Shown here: positions 52,200 to 59,638 of the stretch, in pieces
Position numbering within the stretch: position 1 is the stretch's first letter
Layout of the letters: the number at the start of each line of letters is the position of its first letter
NCBI GenBank assembly: GCA_026645575.1
Contig: JAPKMW010000056.1
Coordinates: 8,002 to 72,001 of the forward strand
Length of the DNA: 64,000 nucleotides
Reading direction: 5' to 3'
Source of the DNA: Caldilineaceae bacterium
GTDB taxonomy: Bacteria; Chloroflexota; Anaerolineae; Caldilineales; Caldilineaceae
Made by a program: the position numbers and the translations under genes
Notes under the pieces: generated by a model
Databases searched by the model: none
Told to the model about the DNA's origin: nothing
The model's input: only the letters and a program-made list of their open reading frames with translations

Positions 52200-52862
52200 A
52201 TGCCGACCGGGTTTGTCGGGTTCAATGTTGCCTTATCCCAACTGCCATTTTTGTCGTCTGCTGACCAACCGGTTGCTGATAACCCTAATATACCCCCTGC
52301 CGATACATGGTTGAATGATCAGCAACCACTGCCTCCGGTTGATCATGCTTTTCGTTACTGGGTGAAACGACTATTGGACTGGCTGATTATCCTATTGGCG
52401 TTGGGTTTTCTTTTTCCACTCATCTTGCTTATTGGCATCGCCATCAAATTTGATTCGCCCGGCCCGATCATCGTTGCGCAGGAACGAATTGGCCTACGCC
52501 GACGGCGCCGCCAGGGCAAAGTGACTTGGGAACAGGCGCCTTTTTCACTCTATCAATTTCGTATCACCACTGCGGATCACTCTCTGACGCCAGTCGGGCG
52601 CGTCCTCCAGCGAACTTGTTTGGATCAATTACCACAACTATGGAATATCATCAAAGGTGAACTGACCTTGGTTGGCCCACGACCACTGTTCCCGCCTATG
52701 CTGCTGTATGCGCCGAAAGTTGAACCGCGGCTAGAGACAATCCCCGGCATGGTTGATCCAGCTTATATCCGCTATAAAAGATCGTTGGAAAACACAGTTG
52801 TTGTTCTTCCGAGATTGTGGTTCAATCTGATGGTGAAAAGCCGGCAACTGTGGGGCCGGTAG
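52200..52862 (+). CDS. Sugar transferase-like membrane protein (bacterial sugar-1-P transferase family), probably degenerate
   Basis: A 220-residue protein of the WcaJ/ExoY family, which loads a sugar-phosphate on undecaprenyl phosphate. One membrane helix (LLDWLIILLALGFLFPLILL) leads into KFDSPGPIIVAQERIGLRR, SLYQFRITTADHSLTPVGR and LDQLPQLWNIIKGELTLVGP with RP. Compared with active enzymes the FRSM-D segment is FRITTAD, the usual D/E-LPQ acid is Q, and the C-terminal PGITG-WQ motif is changed to PGMVDPAYIRY. Reduced or altered activity is therefore possible. The start has AAGGAG seven bases upstream. The TPR gene follows 52 bp later and is probably co-transcribed. Confidence 0.75.
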   Translation: MPTGFVGFNVALSQLPFLSSADQPVADNPNIPPADTWLNDQQPLPPVDHAFRYWVKRLLDWLIILLALGFLFPLILLIGIAIKFDSPGPIIVAQERIGLRRRRRQGKVTWEQAPFSLYQFRITTADHSLTPVGRVLQRTCLDQLPQLWNIIKGELTLVGPRPLFPPMLLYAPKVEPRLETIPGMVDPAYIRYKRSLENTVVVLPRLWFNLMVKSRQLWGR

Positions 52863-52914
52863 AAGGCGTCGCGTTCTTGAGGACGCCGTCGATGGTTTGC
52901 AAAAGGATAGTCAA

Positions 52915-55701
52915 ATGAAAAAGAACCCACCCGTAGTAATCGCACCAATTCAACTGCCGTTTATGGTTTTGCTCCTGTTTGTTTGTCTGCTCTTTACCGA
53001 CGCCATCACAACAACGACGGTTTATGCGGCCGGCAGTGTGGAACAATCCTCTAGTGGCGGAACAGAGGTGCGCCAATCAACCCCGCCAACAGCTACACCC
53101 AAAGCCACAACGACACCCACGTCGACCACCCCAATCACGGCAACCCAAGCACTGACGACAACCAAGCCGGTTACAGTGAAAACCTTACTTGCAATTGCCA
53201 ACAATCATCGCAAAAGTGAAAAATTTGACGATGCGCTCAAAAGCTATACGGAAGCCTTAGCACTGGCAGAGGAGCAAAAGGAAGAGGCGTTGTTGCCAAT
53301 CATTTATTTGTCCATCGGTGATACCTATGTGGCACAGAAGGATAATAAAGCCGCCTTAGCGGCCTACGAACAAGCGCAAACTGCTGCCGAAGCGGGTGTG
53401 GATCGCGCCTTGCAAGCTGATATTTTAGCGAAGATCGGGAGAATAAACCGTAGCCTAGAGCAATATGCCGCCGCCACCACTGCTTACGAAGCCGCGGCAC
53501 TGATCTGGGAGGAGTTAGGCGAATATCAAAATCAGGCCGAAATTTTGGCCGCCATTGGCGATAATTATGCGCGCTTGCAACAAGCCGAACAGGCGCTTGC
53601 GGCATGGACAGTGGCGCTAACGCTTGCTGAAAAGATTCAGTCTACCGAGTTGATCGTAACCATTAACCGCGCGGTGGGGGATCTGTTGGCGCGGCAAGAC
53701 CAGAGCGAAGAGGCTCTAGCCAGGTATCAAACGGCGTTGACGGCGGCGCAAAACTTGGCTGATCGCAAGGCGCAGGCCGCGCTCCTTGAGCGGATCAGCA
53801 ATCTTCACCGCCAGGCGAAACAATATGCCAAGTCAACGGAAGCATTGACGCAAGCACTGGCGTTATGGGAAGAGCTTGACGATTTGAAGCAACAAGTGCG
53901 CACCCAAACCACTATTGCCGGCAACTATCGCGCGCTAGAAGCGTATGAACAAGCGTTAGAAACATACAACGCCGCCCTCGCCATTGCCCAGCCTTTGGCC
54001 GATCCGCAGATGATTCTGACGATTTACCAAGGCCAGGCCGCAATCTATCAGGCTCAGAATAAGCCGGAGGAAGCGTTGGCCCTTTACCAAAAAGCGCTCG
54101 ATGCCAGTCAGCAAGTTGCCGATTTTGTCACTGAAGCGACCATTCAAGCCGCGATTGGCGAATACCACTTCAAGTTGCAACGGTATGAAGAAGCGTTGTC
54201 GGCTTATCAAGCCGCGGCTGATCTCTGGCAGAAAGTGCAGAATCCAAAGAACAGCGCCCGTGCGTTACGTAACATTGGTGACGCCTATCAAGCGTTGGAT
54301 CAATTCACCGAAGCCATTACTGCTTACGAACAAGCGTTGCCATTTGCCCGTGAAGCTGAAGACACCAAACTTACTTTACAGCTTTTGGAGGGAAGCGCGG
54401 CCCTCTACCAGCAGACAAACCAGACCGACCAGGCGCTCGCAGCTTACGAAGCGGCTGTGGCTGAAGCAAAAAAGCAGGGCGATCATGCCGGCCAAGCCGC
54501 CCTTTTGCAGAAGCAGGGCGAGTTGCTCGCTACCCTGGAGCGTTACACGGAGGCAGCGCCGCTTTATTTGCAGTCGGCAGAGCAGTGGCAGAGTTTGGAG
54601 CAACCAGCCAAAGCCGTTGCTGTTTTACTGGCGGCGGGCGATGGTTATGTAACGGCCACCCAATATCCGGCCGCCATTGAGCTTTACCAACAAGCGCAGG
54701 TGATGGCGCAAAGCAACCAGCTTACCGATCTGCTGATGATGGCCTGGAAGCACCAAGGCCAAACCTATCTTGCCGCCGGCCAACCCTTGGTGGCTGTACA
54801 AAGCTATCAGAAAGCGGTAGAAATTGCGATCACCGTAGCAAACCAGGAGGAGACGGCTAAATTATATGAAGGGCTGGCGCGCGCCCAACAACGGGCGACA
54901 CAGAATACCGCTGCCGCCGGCTCCTATGAAGCAGCCGCCAAGGTTTGGCGCACCTTGAATGACCCGGCAAAGGCGGCCAAAGCATTGAACAATGCTGCCG
55001 CCAACTTTGCTGCGGCCAAGAATCAGCTTGCCGTTGAGTACTATCAACAAGCGTTAACGCTAGCTCAACAAGCCAAAGACCCCACTTTAAGTGCGGCAAT
55101 TTTGAAAGCGCAGGGCGATTTTTACCAACAGGCGGCCAATCATAGTGCTGCTTTGGCGGCCTACCAACAAGCGTTACAACAAGCCAAACTGGCTCCCCAA
55201 CAACAATCGTTGCAGGCGCAGCTTTTAACCAACATTGGTCAGATCCAGCAGAGTAATCAGGCGACCACCGAGGCAATCAATGCCTACTTACAGGCGCTCC
55301 CGTTGTGGCGGCAGCTTGGTGATGGGGCGAAAGAGCGCGCCGTGCGCAACCGTCTTTGGTTACTATACCTGGCCATCAACCGTTATGACGAAGCGGTGGC
55401 AATTACAAACCAATCGGTCGGGTTATCTTCGCCCAAGGAGAACGCGGTTGTCAAGGGAACCGTCGAAGTGCAAGGATTGATCGTGCATCCGCAGTTTCGC
55501 AAATGGCAAATCGACCTGCTGCCGAACGGTGATGCCAATCAAGCAACCAACGTGCGAGTCGGCGCCAAGCAAACATGGGGTACACTTGTACGGCTGGATA
55601 CAACGCTATATCCTAATGGCAACCACATCCTTCGCTTGCGGGTGGTGCGGGAAGATACGAATTATGATGAGTATCTGTTGCCAATTACCGTTAGTAACTG
55701 A
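52915..55701 (+). CDS. Exported TPR-repeat protein
   Basis: A 928-residue protein. A signal peptide (IQLPFMVLLLFVCLLFTDA, cleavage near VYAAGS) is followed by a Thr/Pro linker and then about eighteen tetratricopeptide repeats of near 40 residues, from about residue 95 to 825. They are recognisable by recurring YEQALALA-, AIGDNYARL- and LGDYQ-like helices and by high Ala/Gln content. The last 90 residues form a beta domain (SSPKENAVVKGTVEVQGLIV) resembling Ig-like or bacterial surface modules. Such proteins act as scaffolds at the cell surface. The ATG at 52915 has AAAGGA eight bases before; a TTG at 52897 is in frame. A hairpin at 55744-55788 closes the unit. Confidence 0.85.
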   Translation: MKKNPPVVIAPIQLPFMVLLLFVCLLFTDAITTTTVYAAGSVEQSSSGGTEVRQSTPPTATPKATTTPTSTTPITATQALTTTKPVTVKTLLAIANNHRKSEKFDDALKSYTEALALAEEQKEEALLPIIYLSIGDTYVAQKDNKAALAAYEQAQTAAEAGVDRALQADILAKIGRINRSLEQYAAATTAYEAAALIWEELGEYQNQAEILAAIGDNYARLQQAEQALAAWTVALTLAEKIQSTELIVTINRAVGDLLARQDQSEEALARYQTALTAAQNLADRKAQAALLERISNLHRQAKQYAKSTEALTQALALWEELDDLKQQVRTQTTIAGNYRALEAYEQALETYNAALAIAQPLADPQMILTIYQGQAAIYQAQNKPEEALALYQKALDASQQVADFVTEATIQAAIGEYHFKLQRYEEALSAYQAAADLWQKVQNPKNSARALRNIGDAYQALDQFTEAITAYEQALPFAREAEDTKLTLQLLEGSAALYQQTNQTDQALAAYEAAVAEAKKQGDHAGQAALLQKQGELLATLERYTEAAPLYLQSAEQWQSLEQPAKAVAVLLAAGDGYVTATQYPAAIELYQQAQVMAQSNQLTDLLMMAWKHQGQTYLAAGQPLVAVQSYQKAVEIAITVANQEETAKLYEGLARAQQRATQNTAAAGSYEAAAKVWRTLNDPAKAAKALNNAAANFAAAKNQLAVEYYQQALTLAQQAKDPTLSAAILKAQGDFYQQAANHSAALAAYQQALQQAKLAPQQQSLQAQLLTNIGQIQQSNQATTEAINAYLQALPLWRQLGDGAKERAVRNRLWLLYLAINRYDEAVAITNQSVGLSSPKENAVVKGTVEVQGLIVHPQFRKWQIDLLPNGDANQATNVRVGAKQTWGTLVRLDTTLYPNGNHILRLRVVREDTNYDEYLLPITVSN

Positions 55702-55743
55702 TCCACTGACTAGCTACTGATGAGATTAGTATTATACAACCTA

Positions 55744-55788
55744 CCGATAAGAACCGGCTATCCATCCGTAGCAGTCGGTTCTTATCGG
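55744..55788 (+). terminator. Hairpin after the TPR gene
   Basis: CCGATAAGAACCG (55744-55756) and CGGTTCTTATCGG (55776-55788) pair perfectly around a 19-base loop. There is no clean T-run, so termination may be Rho-dependent or weak. Confidence 0.6.
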
Positions 55789-55970
55789 TGGCCTACATAA
55801 GGGCGCTTGCTCAAGTAGGCAAGCTTTTCGACATAATTATTGCAAACAATCGCTCCTATTCAGCGTCAAAGGGGAAACATCATTTACTCTCTCAAGCGGT
55901 TGACGGTTGGTCAGCCTTATACTATACTGTACCACAACAGAATAAGTGTTCGTTTTCGTAGAAGGTACTA

Positions 55971-56000
55971 GGGGGCCGACTTTTGGAAAAGTTGGCCCCC
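55971..56000 (-). terminator. Intrinsic terminator after the epimerase gene
   Basis: GGGGGCCGACTTTT (55971-55984) and AAAAGTTGGCCCCC (55987-56000) form a 14-base stem with one G-T pair and a 2-base tip. In the minus direction it lies 18 bases beyond the stop at 56019. It could also serve the plus strand, where CTTTCATT follows. Confidence 0.8.
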
Positions 56001-56018
56001 CTTTCATTGTATCGCCTC

Positions 56019-57440
56019 TTAACGCTTGCTCTGCCACCACGACTCTGTGGGATCTTGTGGCTGCCAACCCAAAATTTGCTTGGCTTTGGTATTGGGGTAG
56101 ACCCCTTGCGGCATATCGGCGTTGACATGCAAAATTTCAAACGGCGAGGGCATGGCGGTCGTCTCGACGGCAGCGCGAATGGCACGCGCCGTATCGCTCC
56201 AGGTAGTCGTGAAGGGGTGGACATGATCATCGGGCCGGCGTAGATTGACGAAATCGGCGAAATCACAGAAGTACAAGCACGGCACGACCAGCTTGTAATG
56301 CTCGGCAAAGATGCGCGCAACCTCCTGGCCCAGATATTTGGTGTGGATATAGGTATTCATGCCATGACCGGGGCGGGGCGGGGCGTCATCGACAATCCAA
56401 TCATCCCAACTGTAGCCGATGGGGCCTTCCATGCCCATTTGGAAGGGGCCGGTATGTACGACGCGTTGGATGCCATGCGCCACCGCAGCCTGCATCACAT
56501 TGTAGGCGCCGATGGCGTTGACGCGGAAAGAGCCGACGACATCATGACGAATGACCGTGCAGTTGATGATGGCGTCCATGCCTTCACAAGCGACTAGCAC
56601 CTGTTCGGCGTTGGTGACATCCACCACTTGTTCATCATGGGGCGCACCCAGTAGTTTCGGCATCGGCACATCGGGGCGTTGATCCTTGCGCGGACCGGCA
56701 GCGATAATGTCAGCAATTGGTTTGACATCGCTGACACGCAGGCGATAGTGCGGGGCCAGTTCTTGCACCGCTGCCGCCGCCATCGGCCCACCGGCGCCAA
56801 AGACGACGACATTTTTGATTGGTTGTGCCAAAATTGCCTTGGGCGTCAATACCGGGGTTGTCGGGCTTTGGGTAATGGCGTGCAAAATGCGCCAGCCGTT
56901 ACAGCGCGCCACAAAGGCTTGCTGAATCGCTTTTGCCACGCTCTCGTCCGCCGCGCCAAAGCGCACACAGACCACCGGCACGCCCCGGTCGCGCGCCCAT
57001 TCGCGCATGGTGCATTCCCCCAGGTAGGCGCAAAGATCGGCTACGTGGGGTTGCGGCTGCGGGCGCCAATCGGGGGCAATGGGCCACTGCTGCGAGGCTG
57101 ACGCAAAAAGGCTCATGGAACTGCCCAACACAATGCGTTCGATGCGCTGTTTCTGGGCAAGATGCGCAAGACGATAGCTGCCAAGCAAAGTGTGATCCAG
57201 ATTTTCCAGATCAGTTGCCAGGGTTAGGCTCAAGGGCGCAAAGTGGAGAATCGCCTCCACGCCCCGCAAACAGTCATTGACAAAAGCTTCGTCGCGCAGA
57301 TCGCCGGTGCGCTGTTCGACGCCATCTGGCAGCGGGGCAGAAAAGCGTGTATCGACCACACGCAATTGAAAAGCCGTGCGGAGCTGGTCAATCGCGACAC
57401 GCGCCGGCCCACAATCCCCGCCCGTAATCAAGAGTTGCAT
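56019..57440 (-). CDS. Tandem Rossmann NAD-dependent epimerase/dehydratase (two SDR domains fused)
   Basis: A 473-residue protein containing two extended-SDR units in one chain. The first begins MQLLITGGDCGPARVAIDQL and runs to about residue 215. The second begins with a second nucleotide motif, VVVFGAGGPMAAAAVQEL. The second half carries YSWDDWIVDD and HTKYLGQEVARIFAEHY, a Y-x-x-x-K-type catalytic pair. The first half has a degenerate glycine motif and lacks a clear Y-x-x-x-K, so it may be structural. I use the ATG at 57440; the frame opens at 57512 inside a snap-back repeat. Together with mannonate dehydratase it suggests sugar-acid or nucleotide-sugar metabolism. Confidence 0.83.
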   Translation of the reverse strand: MQLLITGGDCGPARVAIDQLRTAFQLRVVDTRFSAPLPDGVEQRTGDLRDEAFVNDCLRGVEAILHFAPLSLTLATDLENLDHTLLGSYRLAHLAQKQRIERIVLGSSMSLFASASQQWPIAPDWRPQPQPHVADLCAYLGECTMREWARDRGVPVVCVRFGAADESVAKAIQQAFVARCNGWRILHAITQSPTTPVLTPKAILAQPIKNVVVFGAGGPMAAAAVQELAPHYRLRVSDVKPIADIIAAGPRKDQRPDVPMPKLLGAPHDEQVVDVTNAEQVLVACEGMDAIINCTVIRHDVVGSFRVNAIGAYNVMQAAVAHGIQRVVHTGPFQMGMEGPIGYSWDDWIVDDAPPRPGHGMNTYIHTKYLGQEVARIFAEHYKLVVPCLYFCDFADFVNLRRPDDHVHPFTTTWSDTARAIRAAVETTAMPSPFEILHVNADMPQGVYPNTKAKQILGWQPQDPTESWWQSKR

Positions 57441-57477
57441 CAGAGTTCTCACATTCTTTAGTAGTAGATAGGTAGAC

Positions 57478-57530
57478 AGGGAAACAGGTAGACAGGGGGG
57501 CGTGTATTTCACCTGTCTACCTGTTTCCCT
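57478..57530. repeat. Snap-back repeat (GGTAGACAGG/GAAACAGG units)
   Basis: Arms of 19 bases, AGGGAAACAGGTAGACAGG (57478-57496) and its exact complement (57512-57530). Further GTAGAT/ATCTAC units extend the pairing to about 57463-57544 and reach the NIPSNAP stop codon at 57541. Confidence 0.75.
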
Positions 57531-57540
57531 GTTTCCCCAT

Positions 57541-57861
57541 CTACCGCATCACCGACTTTGGCGTCGCCGTCATCCGTGTCACCTTGGTTTTAGATCGATC
57601 TAAGTATTCACCAATGCGCGGGGACATCTCTTTTTGCCAGTAGTCGTTCTGGTAGACCGCCTGGTAGAGCCGTTCGCGTTCTTCTTCGCTGTCGAAACGG
57701 CGGATCCAAATGTAGGTGTCCTCATCCTGTTCACCGATAAAGGAGCCGGTAATGACCATTCCTTTGGCGATTTGGTAGGGAATGATCTCTTCTTCCATCA
57801 ATTTGACCCAGCCGTCACGTTTACCGGGTAGGCAGTGGTATTCGCGTAATTCAAAGAACAT
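57541..57861 (-). CDS. NIPSNAP family protein
   Basis: A 106-residue ferredoxin-like dimeric alpha/beta barrel protein of the NIPSNAP family. It is identified by FFELREYHCLPGKRDGWVKL at the start, TYIWIRRFDSEEERERLYQA in the middle, and YWQKEMSPRIGEYL. Bacterial members are often encoded beside sugar- or uronate-catabolism genes and are of unknown activity. Its position 260 bp downstream of uxuA agrees with that. The ATG at 57861 follows GAAGGAAGAAACCT, a good ribosome site. Confidence 0.9.
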   Translation of the reverse strand: MFFELREYHCLPGKRDGWVKLMEEEIIPYQIAKGMVITGSFIGEQDEDTYIWIRRFDSEEERERLYQAVYQNDYWQKEMSPRIGEYLDRSKTKVTRMTATPKSVMR

Positions 57862-57888
57862 AGGTTTCTTCCTTCTGGTTTGAAATTC

Positions 57889-58000
57889 TCAGTAGAGCGC
57901 AATGCTCTCAAGCCGCGCCTGAAAGGCAACCGGTGACCGGCGCCAGTCACCGGGAACCCTGCCGGGGTGTGGCTGGGAACAGCTCCTTGCGGTCTACTGA
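57889..58000. repeat. Nested quasi-palindrome between uxuA and the NIPSNAP gene
   Basis: Outer arms TCAGTAGA (57889-57896) and TCTACTGA (57993-58000) enclose an inner CCGGTGAC/GTCACCGG stem (57930-57937 and 57946-57953). No coding potential is evident. Confidence 0.45.
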
Positions 58001-58055
58001 TTCTCGATGAAAAGTATGCCATTCGCGTACTGAATATTGAAGAGTAGCGTAAACC

Positions 58056-58111
58056 TGTCATCCTGGCAGGGTCTTTGCTTCGCATAGATAGAAGGCCCTG
58101 CCAGGGTGACA
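58056..58111 (-). terminator. Hairpin after the mannonate dehydratase gene
   Basis: TGTCATCCTGGCAGGG (58056-58071) pairs with CCCTGCCAGGGTGACA (58096-58111) with one mismatch over 24 bases. It is ten bases beyond the uxuA stop. There is no T-run. Confidence 0.6.
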
Positions 58112-58120
58112 AGGGCGAGC

Positions 58121-59104
58121 CTATTCTGCGTAAACCGCTTGCCGCAACCCCTTGATATAGCCAATCGCAAAGAGACGACCAATCGACGAGTAGCCGGCAT
58201 GTTCATTGCTGTCGCCTTCCATCGTCGGCACATGGTCGGGGCGGAGGACGCCCTCAAAGCCGATGTCTTTATAGGCTTTCATACATTCGAGCATGTTGGT
58301 CTTGCCGTTGTCATGGAAGCTTTCGGCGAACTTCTCCGGCGTGCCGCGCACATCGCGGAAGTGGACAAAGAAGATCTTCTCCTGCTTGCCAAAGTGACGA
58401 ATCGCGCTGGGCAGATCATCGGTCATCAGCGTAAAGTTACCCTGGCAGAGACAGACGCCATTGACTTCGCTTGGCACCAGATCGATCAGCCGCTGGAAGT
58501 TTTCCACGCTGCGCATAATGCGGCCCAAGCCACGAATGGGCGACAAGGGCGGGTCATCCGGGTGCATCGCCAGCTTGACATTGGCCTTTTCCGCCACCGG
58601 AATCACCTTTTCCAAGAAGTACTGCAGGTTTTCCCATAGTTGTTCCTCGGTGACAATGCCATATTCAGTCAGGGGCGCGTTGCGCATCAGGTCATAATCA
58701 AAGCTGGTGACAACAGCACCGCCGCGCTCTGGGGTCGTCGTTGAAGTGCGCATCCAGTTGAAGACCGGCATCCACTCATAACACCAGACCGGAATGCCCA
58801 GCGCACCCATATTGCGGATCAAGGTGCAGGCCGTTTCGATCTCTTCATCGCGGCCCGGCAGACCGAGTTTGGCCTTAGTCAGCGGGGGGCGGCTTTCGAT
58901 CACTTCCAGTTGAAAACCGGCGTCCTCATAGGCTTTTTTAATCCGCACCAGCGACATATAGCCCCAAGGCAGATTGTCCTTGTCGCGATTTTCCCAGCCG
59001 GGGCTGAAATCCATGCCGCCGACCACATAGTCGACGCCACATTGTTTGACCATTTTCCAGAGCGGTGAAGGGCGTGGGGGCAACACCTCGGCAATTTTGA
59101 TCAT
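58121..59104 (-). CDS. uxuA: Mannonate dehydratase
   Basis: A 327-residue TIM-barrel enzyme converting D-mannonate to 2-keto-3-deoxy-gluconate in glucuronate breakdown. Metal- and substrate-binding motifs are present: [20 protein letters not shown] near 185-205, [12 protein letters not shown] near 225, [20 protein letters not shown] near 260, and the closing [14 protein letters not shown] near 295. Length agrees with the shorter bacterial UxuA branch. No uxuB or kdgK is in the window. The NIPSNAP and epimerase genes follow on the same strand and may act in the same pathway. The ATG at 59104 follows GAGGATGGT. Confidence 0.93.
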   Translation of the reverse strand: MIKIAEVLPPRPSPLWKMVKQCGVDYVVGGMDFSPGWENRDKDNLPWGYMSLVRIKKAYEDAGFQLEVIESRPPLTKAKLGLPGRDEEIETACTLIRNMGALGIPVWCYEWMPVFNWMRTSTTTPERGGAVVTSFDYDLMRNAPLTEYGIVTEEQLWENLQYFLEKVIPVAEKANVKLAMHPDDPPLSPIRGLGRIMRSVENFQRLIDLVPSEVNGVCLCQGNFTLMTDDLPSAIRHFGKQEKIFFVHFRDVRGTPEKFAESFHDNGKTNMLECMKAYKDIGFEGVLRPDHVPTMEGDSNEHAGYSSIGRLFAIGYIKGLRQAVYAE

Positions 59105-59393
59105 ACCATCCTCGTTTCTACGGATTCTATGGTAAAAGTGAACTTTTTAATAGGTGGGTTGATGTTCTGATCTTAGCTGGAATTGGCAAAGAATGCAAGG
59201 AAGGAAAAAGGTGGGCGTTTATGAACTTACCCGGAACAAATCAACACTGCGAGTTTTCACCAGCATACCGGATCAATCTGAGACTTCCCGCTTTGGTCGT
59301 TATTGATAGTAAGCTTGTCTAAAACTTACGATAAATACAGTATACTGAGCGATTTGCTTACTTAATTGACAGACAAAAGATGGGAATTGTAAT

Positions 59394-59420
59394 GTGACAA
59401 TCGTCTTTTTGGCTTATAAT
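59394..59420 (+). promoter_or_regulatory. Possible promoter of the secreted FG-GAP protein gene
   Basis: GTGACA (59394-59399), a short 15-base spacer and TATAAT (59415-59420). If used, it gives a leader of about 210 bases that includes the 59512-59594 repeat. Confidence 0.35.
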
Positions 59421-59511
59421 GTAGTAACTCTTCAACGCCTTCGCCGCAACGAGAAACAAGGTAGCAGTTCAGCTTTTAGCAGCAGACTGTTATATCGATT
59501 TCCAAATCTTT

Positions 59512-59594
59512 TAGAACTTACGCACAAGCCAGACCTTTAGGGTTTCGCAAACTCTAATGATTTTTGGTGGCGATTCCGTCTTGCCTAAGTTCTA
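59512..59594. mobile_element. MITE-like element or insertion-sequence remnant (83 bp)
   Basis: The ends TAGAACTTA (59512-59520) and TAAGTTCTA (59586-59594) are perfect inverted repeats, extending inward imperfectly as CGCACAAG and CTTGCC. The centre has its own AGGGTTT-CGC-AAACTCT hairpin. AGAACTTACGCA-type ends are familiar to me from cyanobacterial insertion-sequence and MITE termini. No transposase is present and no target duplication is clear. Confidence 0.4.
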
Positions 59595-59638
59595 TCTTTC
59601 TACAAAAAGCAATAATCATTATCCTGAGAGGAAACGTA

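Larger units (their letters stand above)
55702..56018. other. Intergenic region of 317 bp between convergent genes
   Basis: It holds two hairpins (55744-55788 and 55971-56000), one for each convergent gene, and about 180 bases of AT-rich sequence without ORF or RNA features that I can identify. Confidence 0.6.
59105..59638. other. Divergent intergenic region of 534 bp
   Basis: AT-rich DNA without recognisable genes. It contains a possible plus-strand promoter at 59394-59420, a MITE-like inverted repeat at 59512-59594, and the GAGAGGA ribosome site of the secreted-protein gene. No tRNA or riboswitch is evident in the roughly 220-base leader. Confidence 0.6.

Noticed and set aside
59105..59638. 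tRNA or structured RNA in the longest gap
   Set aside because: I looked for cloverleaf arms and CCA-adjacent stems and saw none; only the 83-bp inverted-repeat element stands out.
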